From CAADGL01 sp964643885 (GTDB lineage Bacteria > Planctomycetota > Phycisphaerae > UBA1845 > Fen-1342), in contig CAZXUI010000054.1 of the NCBI GenBank assembly GCA_964643885.1, positions 1 through 31,938 on the forward strand: 31,938 nucleotides of DNA, written 5' to 3'. Shown piece by piece: positions 8,095 through 15,318 of this stretch. A model generated the notes under the pieces. The model saw only the letters and a program-made list of their open reading frames with translations. It did not search any database and was not told the DNA's origin. The translations under genes and the position numbers were made by a program. Position 1 is the stretch's first letter. Every line of letters begins with the position of its first letter.

Positions 8095-8463
8095 CTACGC
8101 CGCGGCCGTCGCCTGGGCCGACCTGGCCAGCTCGACCAGCTTGTCGAACGCGGCCGGATCGCTGATGGCGATCTCGCTGAGCATCTTGCGATTTAGGTCG
8201 ACATTGGCCCGCTTGAGCCCGCCGATGAAGCGGCTGTAGGAGATGCCGCGCGACTCGCACGCGGCCGTCACGCGAACGATCCACAGCGAGCGGAACTCGC
8301 GCTTCTTGGCCCGCCGGTCGCGAAACGCGTATTGCCCGGCCTTCGTGACGACCTGCTTGGCATAGCGGAACTTCTTGCTGCGCGTGCCCCAGAAACCCTT
8401 CGCATCGCGAAGTATCCGCTTGCGGCGATGACGGGTGGCGGCACCCGGACGAACGCGGGCCAT
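8095..8463 (-). CDS. rplT: 50S ribosomal protein L20
   Basis: A 122-residue protein of the standard L20 length, which binds 23S rRNA early in large-subunit assembly. The L20 signature is evident: a basic N-terminal extension (MARVRPGAATRHRRKRI), AKGFWGTRSKKFRYAKQ, then YAFRDRRAKKREFRSLWI and ISYSRFIGGLKRANVDLNRK. Start 8463 is set by the canonical MARV beginning and AGGAGAC upstream. It lies 69 bases after rpmI on the same strand, the conserved gene pair. In many bacteria infC (IF3) precedes this pair, but it is not here. Confidence 0.98.
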   Translation of the reverse strand: MARVRPGAATRHRRKRILRDAKGFWGTRSKKFRYAKQVVTKAGQYAFRDRRAKKREFRSLWIVRVTAACESRGISYSRFIGGLKRANVDLNRKMLSEIAISDPAAFDKLVELARSAQATAAA

Positions 8464-8532
8464 GGCTGACGGTCTCCTGCTCGGATCGGCCGCGGAAACA
8501 GCCCGCGCCGGTCGTTTCAATCGAACGCTGCG

Positions 8533-8730
8533 TTACTCTTCACACATCGCGCGGAGGGCCTTGGCGTTCCACGCCGGCGGCAGAGGAACGGTCTTGCGCA
8601 GCCGCTGGCACCGCCGGCCCGGCTTCGAGCTCATCAGGTGCCCCGCAAAGGACATCTTGCGCATGACCTTGCCCGTCGCGGTGACTTTCAGCCGTTTCTT
8701 CATCCCCTTATGGGGCTTCGTCTTCGGCAT
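8533..8730 (-). CDS. rpmI: 50S ribosomal protein L35
   Basis: A 65-residue basic protein of typical L35 length, a component of the large ribosomal subunit. It begins MPKTKPHKGMKKRLKVTATG, the family N-terminus, and continues with KVMRKMSFAGHLMSSK. The start codon at 8730 is preceded by GGAGG on the minus strand. It is followed by rplT. Upstream on the same strand, 84 bases away, is a secreted-protein gene instead of infC, so the ribosomal pair probably has its own promoter in that gap, although none is clearly seen. Confidence 0.97.
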   Translation of the reverse strand: MPKTKPHKGMKKRLKVTATGKVMRKMSFAGHLMSSKPGRRCQRLRKTVPLPPAWNAKALRAMCEE

Positions 8731-8814
8731 CGCCGAGGCCTCCACACAGTAAGCCGAGCCGTGAATAGTAGCTCCGACCCGCCCGCCACGCAACCCTGCC
8801 GCGGCAGAAACCCC

Positions 8815-9390
8815 CTACTTATCAGACGCTTTCGCGTCGCCCGCGGCCGGTCCGGCCGGCGGGCTGCCCTTCAGCCGCCAGCGGGCCTCGGCCGTGCGGG
8901 TCGCCTCGCCACGCTTGAGCTCGAGGCGGACGGCCAGCTCCGTCGCGGAGACGCGCTCATAACGGACGCGGGCGTCGGGAACCGGCTCCTGGCCAGTTGA
9001 GAACTCCGCCCACTTCTCGCCTGAGTCCGCGAGCGAGAGGACCAGCGGCGCCGCGTCCAGGTCTGTGAAGCCCGGGCCGTAGTGCCGCAGCCGCATCTTC
9101 ACCCCGTCACTCTCCTGCTCGATCAGGATCAGCTCATACATCGGCCGCGATGATTCCGCGCCCAGCCGGAACATGCCGACGATCGACCGCCCGCGGGGCT
9201 CGGACCAGTGCTCCTCGGCCGGCTGGCCGAACAGCTCGCCCTCCCACGAGCCCGCGAGCCAGGCGAGGTGATTGATCTGCGCATTGGTCGGCGTCGACAC
9301 CGGCTTGGCGTCCGCGCCGCCGGCATCGGCGGCATCCTGGGCCATGACTGGCGCGGCGGCCACGAAGAGCAGCGATAGAGCGTGGATCAT
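8815..9390 (-). CDS. Secreted DUF6265-like protein
   Basis: A 191-residue exported protein of unknown function. Residues 1-17 (MIHALSLLFVAAAPVMA) form a clear signal peptide with an AxA-type cleavage site. The mature part contains the pattern of the DUF6265 family: LAWLAGSWEGELFGQPAEEHW, followed by GRSIVGMFRLG and a YELILIEQ strand. It is probably a small beta-barrel-like fold in the periplasm or outside the cell; the ligand is unknown. The C-terminal 20 residues are Ala/Gly/Pro-rich. Start 9390 has GGAGG upstream. It precedes rpmI-rplT on the same strand, but the 84-base gap and unrelated role suggest separate transcription. Confidence 0.78.
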   Translation of the reverse strand: MIHALSLLFVAAAPVMAQDAADAGGADAKPVSTPTNAQINHLAWLAGSWEGELFGQPAEEHWSEPRGRSIVGMFRLGAESSRPMYELILIEQESDGVKMRLRHYGPGFTDLDAAPLVLSLADSGEKWAEFSTGQEPVPDARVRYERVSATELAVRLELKRGEATRTAEARWRLKGSPPAGPAAGDAKASDK

Positions 9391-9969
9391 GTTGCGAGCC
9401 TCCGTGTGCGAGAGATCCCTGTGCCAGATACAGGTTGCCCGGCGACGCCATGGTTTTCCAAGAGCATGACGGCCCAGTGACTGGCCACTTGGCTTGTCGA
9501 CAGTCTACCCGAGCTTCGGCCGACCGAGATACGCCGCAAACACGATAATCGCGTCCGCCACTCCGCGCGTGCCCTGCCCACCGGCCCACGAATCGGCACG
9601 ACGCCCGGCCCTGCGTGCGGCCGCAGTCTCGCGCCGCGGGTGAATCAGAAGCCCGTGCGCCAAGCACGGGGCCTCCAGCTTCCGCGTTCAGGGCACTCCC
9701 CGTTGTGCCACTGCTCTGCGAGTGGGTAACAGCAAATCCTGTTAGCAGTGCGATCGCGTCCACACCCGTGCCGACAGCGGTACCACGGCGGCATCGAATG
9801 TCAGGATGGCGAAAAAAGCACAACAGTGCCACGCAGGGACCGATAGCTTGCGCGAGAGGGGTGCATGTCGATGGGTACGCCGCTGGGACGAGAAACGGGG
9901 AGAACGGGCCGGCCGAACGGCCATGCGGCCCGGACTGCGGCCACGGCCGGTCCGATGGGAGGCAGCGCG
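9391..9969. other. 579-base gap without a supported gene
   Basis: It holds one GCCAA-loop hairpin (9645-9674) and a short inverted repeat, TAACAG (9727-9732) with CTGTTA (9739-9744). The rest, including several open frames on both strands, gives only low-complexity Arg/Ala/Gly-rich translations and nothing recognisable. Confidence 0.6.
9645..9674 (+). repeat. GCCAA-loop hairpin, forward copy
   Basis: TCAGA is followed by CCCGTGC (9652-9658), loop GCCAA (9659-9663) and GCACGGG (9664-9670), a perfect 7-bp stem. The outermost pairs are disturbed compared with other copies. It is a solitary copy lying upstream of the DUF6265-like gene, so it is not at a gene end. Confidence 0.75.
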
Positions 9970-10224
9970 ATGATCAGACGGGTGAATCTGGGCATGGCGG
10001 CGATGCTCGGTGCCGCGGGAGCGGCCCCGGCGGGCGAGTCGAGCATCACGTATCGCGTTCACTTCGACAATCCCGGCCCATATGGGAACGGCGAACTCGT
10101 TTCGGGGAGTGTCTGGATCGACTGGAGGGCTCCGGAGCAGGGTCAGCCGGGCGTGGCCCGAATGCAGGATTCTCGACACCCGGGGCGCGTCCAGCCGGCC
10201 GAAAAACCCGCCCCGGGGCGGTAA
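9970..10224 (+). pseudogene. Truncated secreted-protein remnant
   Basis: An 84-residue frame starting at an ATG with GGGAGG upstream. Residues 1-19 (MIRRVNLGMAAMLGAAGAA) look like a signal peptide, and the next 40 (beginning GESSITYRVHFDNPGPYGNG and continuing to SVWIDW) look like the first beta strands of an exported protein. After about residue 60 the translation turns into Arg/Pro/Gly-rich sequence of no family character, and the frame closes at 10224. No continuation of the beta-rich fold is visible in other frames downstream. The likeliest reading is the 5' remnant of a longer secreted-protein gene. A genuine short secreted peptide cannot be excluded. Confidence 0.45.
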
Positions 10225-10330
10225 CTCACGCCCTTGCCGCCACCTGTGACACTCCATGCGTACCCGGACGGCAGCTACCCACTTGATCCAGCCTGCCAGA
10301 ATTGTCACAGTCTCGGCGGAGGCACATCGC

Positions 10331-11410
10331 ATGGATCGCGTAGTGGCGCTTATCGGACTGAGCTGCGGTCTCGGATTCTTCCTGGCCGGCGGATGCATCG
10401 GGACCGGCATTCCACTCGGGCCCGAGGCCGGCGGCGGCACGCAGGCCGCGTCGGGCGCAGGCGATTCGGGCACGAATCTCGATGATCAGGACCCTGACGG
10501 CCAGCCGCAGGACTCCGACGATCTCGACGACGACAACCAGGACTTCGATGCGGGCGATGACCTCTCGTCGCTTCAGGTCTTCCCGCCGGACAACCCCTGG
10601 AACCAGGACATCTCAGAGCTCCCCGTGCATCCGAACTCGGACAACTTCCTCGCCTCGATCGGGCTGGATACCGGTCTGCATCCGGACTTCGGCACGGTCT
10701 GGGAAGGCGCCCCGATCGGCATTCCGTTCGTCGTCGTCGACGGCGACCAGCCGCGCGTGGATGTCACCTTCGATTACGACGACGAGAGCGACCCCGGGCC
10801 CTACCCGATCCCGCCGGACGCCCCGATCGAAGGCGGCCCCGACTCCGACGGCGACCGGCACGTGCTCGTCGTCGACGTCGAGAACCGCGTGCTCTATGAG
10901 CTCTTCGCGGCCTATCCCCAGACCGACGGAAGCTGGCACGCCGGCTCCGGCGCGATCTTCGACCTGACGAGCAACGACCTGCGGCCCGCGGGCTGGACCT
11001 CGGCCGATGCGGCCGGCCTGCCGATCTTCGCGGGTCTGGTGCGCTACGACGAAGTCGTCGACCGCGGCGAGATCACGCACGCCCTGCGGTTCACGGTGCG
11101 GCGGACGCAGCGGGCGTACATCTCGCCCGCGCGGCATTTCGCCAGCAGCTCGACCGACCCGAATCATCCGCCGATGGGGCTGCGCGTGCGGCTGAAGGCG
11201 GACTACGACATCAGCGGTTTCTCGCCCAACGTGCAGGTCATTCTGCGAGCGTTGAAGAAGTACGGGATGTTCGTGGCCGACAACGGCTCGGACTGGTACA
11301 TCTCCGGCGCGCCCGATCCGCGCTGGGATGATGAGGAGCTGGCCCAGTTGCGGCAGGTCAAGGGGCGCGATTTCGAGGTGGTCTACACCGGCGAGCCGGT
11401 GACGGAATGA
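10331..11410 (+). CDS. Lipoprotein of unknown function with acidic linker
   Basis: A 359-residue exported lipoprotein. The N-terminus ends in LAGGC, a good lipobox with the acylated Cys at residue 22. A strongly acidic Asp/Gln/Asn linker (about residues 45-80) then spaces a globular domain from the membrane. That domain begins QVFPPDNPWNQDISELPVHP and includes GAPIGIPFVVVDGDQPRVDV, ESDPGPYPIPPDAPIEGGPD, GDRHVLVVDVENRVLYELFA and ALRFTVRRTQRAYISPARH. I have the impression of an uncharacterised family present in several phyla, but cannot name it. The late stretch NVQVILRALKKYGMFVADNG is well formed, so the gene looks intact. Start 10331 has GGCGGAGG upstream; the frame before it (to 10256) is not signal-like. 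It stands alone on its strand. Confidence 0.75.
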   Translation: MDRVVALIGLSCGLGFFLAGGCIGTGIPLGPEAGGGTQAASGAGDSGTNLDDQDPDGQPQDSDDLDDDNQDFDAGDDLSSLQVFPPDNPWNQDISELPVHPNSDNFLASIGLDTGLHPDFGTVWEGAPIGIPFVVVDGDQPRVDVTFDYDDESDPGPYPIPPDAPIEGGPDSDGDRHVLVVDVENRVLYELFAAYPQTDGSWHAGSGAIFDLTSNDLRPAGWTSADAAGLPIFAGLVRYDEVVDRGEITHALRFTVRRTQRAYISPARHFASSSTDPNHPPMGLRVRLKADYDISGFSPNVQVILRALKKYGMFVADNGSDWYISGAPDPRWDDEELAQLRQVKGRDFEVVYTGEPVTE

Positions 11411-11441
11411 TGCGAGGCGGCCGCGGCCCGCGACCGACGGC

Positions 11442-13019
11442 CTACCCCCTCCCCCACACACGCACGCCCAGGCCCAGCAACCGGCTCAGCGCCACCATCT
11501 CCTCGAACACGTCGCCATACACCACTGCGATGTGATTGCTCATGTAATGCGCCATGATCGCATCGCGCGAGACGCCCAGGTCCGCCAGCATCAGCGGCCA
11601 TTGCCGCGTGGTCCCCTCCCAGAACGCGTCGCGGGCCTTGTCGGGCAGCTTGAGCACTTCGCCCCGGCCGATGTCCATCCACAGCTCGCCCGCCGACGCG
11701 GCCGGACCCGCCCCGCTCGAGCGAATCCAGGCCCGCGCCCAGGTCACCTTCCCGGGCAGACTCTCGCCGGCGAACGTGCCGCCCGGCACCGGAAAATACC
11801 CCGACGGCTGTCGATAGGAATGGACGCCGCGCAGCGTGCCGGGATCATGATTGAACGCATACGCCCCGCAGGAACCGCTGTTGAGCAGCACCCAGACGAA
11901 CCGCCCGTCGTGCTCGCCCCCCCACCGCACGTCGTGGAACATGACGGCCGGGTGCAGCCCCTTCGCCTTCGCCAGCCGCTTGAGCAGCTCCATCGGCACG
12001 AGATTGCCCTGGTCGGCCTCGGTCGAGGTGATGATCAGATCGCCGTCACCCTCCGGCCGGCAGACGGAATTGAGCAACCCCTCGTTGAAATCGCTCGGCG
12101 GCCGCAGCGGCAGCAGCCCGAGCTGATACTGCCAGCCGATGCAGTCGGCCCGGAACTCGCGGGCGATGTCGAGCACCGCGAGGTAGTCGCGAAGCTGCTC
12201 GCGGGTCGCGTCTTCGGTGAAGTCGGCCGCGTCGGCCGCGATCGACGGAGGGCAGCGGTCGCCGCGCCAGTGAAACGTCACCCCGCGGTCGACCACGAAC
12301 TTGAACGCGTCGTCGATCCGCCTGGCGTCGATGCCCCGGCCGCGGTCGATGATCCAGGCCTGGTCGACCTTGTGCTCCGTGAAGCCGATCATGTTGAGCA
12401 GGCGGTGGCCGAAGTAGCCGTTGATCATGCCCATCGACGTGTCGCCGAGCATCAATGCGAGAATCCGCCGCCGGCGAATCGCCTCATAGACATCCGCCGC
12501 CGCGCGCGGCGGCTGACCCGCCTCTCCTCCGCCGGCCGGCCGCACGCGCAGCTCGTCGGCCGGATACTCGATCCGCCCCGTGCGGCACCACTCGTCCAGC
12601 CGCGACATGAACGTCTCGTCCGCCGTCCAGTCAGTCTGGTCGGTCCAGACGCGCGAGAAGCGCCGCCCGACGCTCTCCAGGCACGCGCCCGTGTTCAGCA
12701 GACCGACCAGCCCCGGCCACTGGCCCGAGAAGTTGCTCGCCAGCAGCAGCGGGTTGTCCTTGCCGACCACGCCATCCGTCGTGTGCGGCCCGTAGAACCA
12801 GTGCACGCAGACGCCGATCAGCGGGTCGTCGACCGGCGCCAGCCGTTCGATCGCCTCGTGCGGCCGGGTAATAAAGTCGCCCACGCGGTAGCTCTTGCGG
12901 CCGAGCTTGCCGAGCGCCGCCTCCATCTGCCGTGTCGCCGCCTCGATGCTCGGACGAGCCCACTCGTTCGGTTTGCTGCGATAATCCCCCGGCCAGAAGA
13001 TCGCGATTCGATCGGACAT
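11442..13019 (-). CDS. L-fucose/L-arabinose isomerase-fold protein
   Basis: A 525-residue cytoplasmic protein that resembles the fucose isomerase-type sugar isomerases in length and layout. The N-terminal half has a Rossmann-like pattern (IAIFWPGDYRSKPNEWARPS, then LIGVCVHWFYGPHTTDG). The central segment RRILALMLGDTSMGMINGYF leads to LNMIGFTEHKVDQAWI. A C-terminal segment has ITSTEADQGNLVPMELL, whose Glu and Asp are candidate metal ligands, and VMFHDVRWGGEHDGRFVW. If active it would interconvert an aldose and a ketose using a divalent metal, but the sugar is not evident and no kinase, aldolase or transporter adjoins it. Start 13019 has AAAGGAAC upstream and begins MSDRIAIFWPG. Family assignment is moderate; the exact enzyme is unknown. 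Confidence 0.68.
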   Translation of the reverse strand: MSDRIAIFWPGDYRSKPNEWARPSIEAATRQMEAALGKLGRKSYRVGDFITRPHEAIERLAPVDDPLIGVCVHWFYGPHTTDGVVGKDNPLLLASNFSGQWPGLVGLLNTGACLESVGRRFSRVWTDQTDWTADETFMSRLDEWCRTGRIEYPADELRVRPAGGGEAGQPPRAAADVYEAIRRRRILALMLGDTSMGMINGYFGHRLLNMIGFTEHKVDQAWIIDRGRGIDARRIDDAFKFVVDRGVTFHWRGDRCPPSIAADAADFTEDATREQLRDYLAVLDIAREFRADCIGWQYQLGLLPLRPPSDFNEGLLNSVCRPEGDGDLIITSTEADQGNLVPMELLKRLAKAKGLHPAVMFHDVRWGGEHDGRFVWVLLNSGSCGAYAFNHDPGTLRGVHSYRQPSGYFPVPGGTFAGESLPGKVTWARAWIRSSGAGPAASAGELWMDIGRGEVLKLPDKARDAFWEGTTRQWPLMLADLGVSRDAIMAHYMSNHIAVVYGDVFEEMVALSRLLGLGVRVWGRG

Positions 13020-13099
13020 GGGCGTGTTCCTTTTGTCGCGCCGCGAGTCAGCGTCATCCGACGCAGGGCCGTCGGCGGCGCCGCGCAGCGCGGAGTATA

Positions 13100-13672
13100 A
13101 TGGCACCCATGCCTCGCACCGAAGCCCCCACCTGTCTCGATTGCGGCCGGCAGTATCCCAGCGAGCTGAAGCTGAGCACGTGTCCGGAGTGCGGCGTGCC
13201 GCTCGAGCCGCGGGCGGTGGTGTGGCGGCCGCACCGGCCGTGGACCGGGCTCATCCCCTTTGCGCTGCTGATCGTGTTCGCGCCGCTGCTGATCAAGCTG
13301 CTGGTGACGATCATCGTGCAGCGGCTTCCGCCGCATCCGACACTCGTTTTCTGCGGGTTGATCGGCGCGGGGCTGATCGCCTGGTGTGCGCCGCGGCTGC
13401 GGTTGCTGACGGACGCGCGGCGCTTCGTCGCGCTCACGCCGGCCGGCATTCATGCCCGCACCAGCCGCGGCAGCACGTTCGTTCCGTGGACCGAGGTGGC
13501 CACGCTCACGCATCCGCTGGGCATCCCGCGCGTGATCGCCCGCGATGCGGCCGTGCACGAGCTGGACTGGATCTTCGAGACGGACAAGCAGGTGCGCGAG
13601 TTTCGCGAGGCGGTACAGGCGGCCCGCGAGCAATTTTCGCCGGCCGGGGGGATTCCGCCGCCGTGGCACTGA
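13100..13672 (+). CDS. Zinc-ribbon membrane protein
   Basis: A 190-residue protein of unknown function. Near its N-terminus is a zinc ribbon, CLDCG (about residues 9-13) and CPECG (about 26-30). Two transmembrane helices follow (GLIPFALLIVFAPLLIKLLV and LVFCGLIGAGLIAWCA), and then a soluble domain with a PH-like beta pattern (FVALTPAGIHARTSRGSTFV, PWTEVATL) and a final helix. The start is ambiguous: ATG at 13100 has CGGAG close upstream (4-base spacing), while ATG at 13109 begins MPRTEAPT and spaces at 13. It diverges from the isomerase gene with only 80 bases between the starts, so the two may share a regulatory region. Confidence 0.75.
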   Translation: MAPMPRTEAPTCLDCGRQYPSELKLSTCPECGVPLEPRAVVWRPHRPWTGLIPFALLIVFAPLLIKLLVTIIVQRLPPHPTLVFCGLIGAGLIAWCAPRLRLLTDARRFVALTPAGIHARTSRGSTFVPWTEVATLTHPLGIPRVIARDAAVHELDWIFETDKQVREFREAVQAAREQFSPAGGIPPPWH

Positions 13673-13984
13673 GAGAGCCCAGCTTGGCAGATGGCAGGCA
13701 GTGACACCTGCCCCACCCGAGGCAAGCATTTTCAAGGCGCGGACCGGCCACAACTTTGCCCCCGCAACTATCCGATAATTCCTGATAGGCGGCTCCGCGG
13801 CGGCCGAGCGCCGTCCGCCCCGTCCGCCGCGCAGAGCTGTAAGTTCATTTCCCGCGGCGAGTTACAGCGGCGTCGCGACTGCCCCGCAGGGCGGACGAAA
13901 CTGCGGCGCCCCTGTGCCGTGACGAAATCTGGGTCAGCTGTGAGCGTGCCGCAATCCGCGGCAACGCCTGGAGTGAGCGAAGCG
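13673..13984. other. 312-base gap upstream of the collar-domain gene
   Basis: No gene is supported. An inverted repeat GCTGTAA (13836-13842) / TTACAGC (13862-13868) with a 19-base spacer could be a leader hairpin or an operator for the downstream gene. The frame of the downstream gene is open through here to 13691, but the translation is low-complexity. Confidence 0.5.
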
Positions 13985-14833
13985 ATGAAAAACCGGCCCG
14001 TTCGAACGCTGCGTCGTGGAAACGCCCTCGCGGCCATGCTCTCGATCAGCACCGTCGCGGTGCTGGCCGTCGTGCCCGGGTCGTGCATCCCCGCCGACCT
14101 GACCAACCCGACCGCGGAGGATGGCACCGCCCAGACCGGGACGGCCACACGCGTGTTGACGCCCGAAGAGCTGGAGGCGGCGCTCGAGGCGGCCGACCCG
14201 AATCAGACAAACATCGTCTTCCTGGGTGTCGTGCCGGGTCCGAAGGGCGAGCAGGGTCCGCAGGGTCCGCAGGGCGAGCCGGGGCCGATCGGGCCGATGG
14301 GACCTCCCGGTCCGCCGGGATTCGTTGGCGAAGTCCGCATGTGGGCGGGGCGATATGACCAGCCGCCGGCCGGCTGGGTCGTCTGCGACGGGCGCGAGAT
14401 TTCGCGCACGACGCACGCGGCCCTCTTCGCGGTGATCGGTGAGGGCTACGGATCGGGTGACGGGCAGACGACGTTCAACGTGCCCGATCTGCGGAACCGC
14501 TCGCCGATGGGCGCGAGCCAGGTCGGGGCGGAGGGACCGGCGGAGACGACGGTCGAAGGCTCGCCGACCGTGACCGGCGGCGCGGCCACGCACACTCTGA
14601 CCGTCAACGAGATGCCGGCGCACAACCACGACATGACGCACAATCACACGCTTCCGGCGGCGGCCGGCGGCTCGGTCGGCGCGAATACGATGCAGTTGAT
14701 CGACGCGACGGCGCCGAGCAATTTCGCGACGAGCCAGAGCATCCAGTTCACGCAGATGACCGGCGGCGGCCAGCCGCATCCGGTGCTCGATCCGTACTTC
14801 GCGGTGACGTTCATCATCTTCGCGGGGAACTGA
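13985..14833 (+). CDS. Exported protein with collagen-like repeat and phage-tail-collar domain
   Basis: A 282-residue exported protein. A hydrophobic N-terminal segment (about residues 14-33) ends VVPGSC, so it is either a signal peptide or an imperfect lipobox. After a short helical stretch comes a run of Gly-X-Y triplets (about residues 82-109, nine triplets, containing GPQGEPGPIGPMGPPGPPG), which predicts a collagen-like trimer stalk. Residues 110-282 match the tail-collar/microcystin-dependent-protein (MdpB) domain: GEVRMWAGRYDQPPAGWVVC, TTFNVPDLRNRSPMGAS, then EMPAHNHDMTHNHTLP and the terminal YFAVTFIIFAGN. Such domains form trimeric tips. No phage genes surround it, so a bacterial surface fibre is likelier than a prophage remnant. 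Start 13985 has GGAGTGAG upstream. Confidence 0.85.
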   Translation: MKNRPVRTLRRGNALAAMLSISTVAVLAVVPGSCIPADLTNPTAEDGTAQTGTATRVLTPEELEAALEAADPNQTNIVFLGVVPGPKGEQGPQGPQGEPGPIGPMGPPGPPGFVGEVRMWAGRYDQPPAGWVVCDGREISRTTHAALFAVIGEGYGSGDGQTTFNVPDLRNRSPMGASQVGAEGPAETTVEGSPTVTGGAATHTLTVNEMPAHNHDMTHNHTLPAAAGGSVGANTMQLIDATAPSNFATSQSIQFTQMTGGGQPHPVLDPYFAVTFIIFAGN

Positions 14834-15318
14834 CGCGGCGGCATCGGGCTTCGATGTGGGCGCACACTCGGTCGGAAACGTCACGAGCCGGCTGCCCGTT
14901 TCGGCCCTGCCATTTCTTGCGCCGTCAACGCCCGGTTGGGCGGATGAACGAGCGCTCATTCGCGATCGACAAGTCACGATCCTGCTCGGATACACAAGTT
15001 TGGCAGGTCGGCGGCGGCCGCGGTTGACTTTGCGCGCCTGACGCAGACAATCCGTCATGATGGGGTGTTGGCCAGGGCCGGTCTCGCGGGGGGTTGCGCG
15101 CTGCGAGCAGCGTGCGTATGCTTCGGTTCTCGCCCGACGCGATCCGACGGCACAAACACCATTGTCCGTACCGCCTCGCTGTGGCACAACGCCCCATCGA
15201 ATCTCATCGCCGCTCGCGAGAACGAGCCGCATCGCCTCGCGTCCGGACCTCTCCGATCTCGTTTTGACGTATCTCAATCGATCCAGTCGGACCGTCCGCC
15301 ACGGAAAGGAGCGAACCG
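14834..15318. other. 485-base gap upstream of egtB
   Basis: I see no gene, hairpin family member or tandem repeat here. Open frames on both strands give mixed low-complexity translations. The only clear signal is the egtB ribosome binding site (GGAAAGGAG) just before 15319. The egtB promoter must lie here but I cannot place it. Confidence 0.5.

Noticed and set aside
10225..10330. Riboswitch (cyclic di-GMP type) upstream of the lipoprotein
   Set aside because: A GGACGGCAGCTACC stretch and an inverted repeat caught my attention, but the conserved core of that class is not present.
11532..13100. 522-codon open frame antisense to the isomerase-fold gene
   Set aside because: Low-complexity Arg/Ala/Pro/Val sequence without motifs; the minus-strand protein has a good start site and family-like content.
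13985..14833. Prophage remnant
   Set aside because: Only a collar domain is seen, on an exported protein, with housekeeping genes on both sides and no other phage function.
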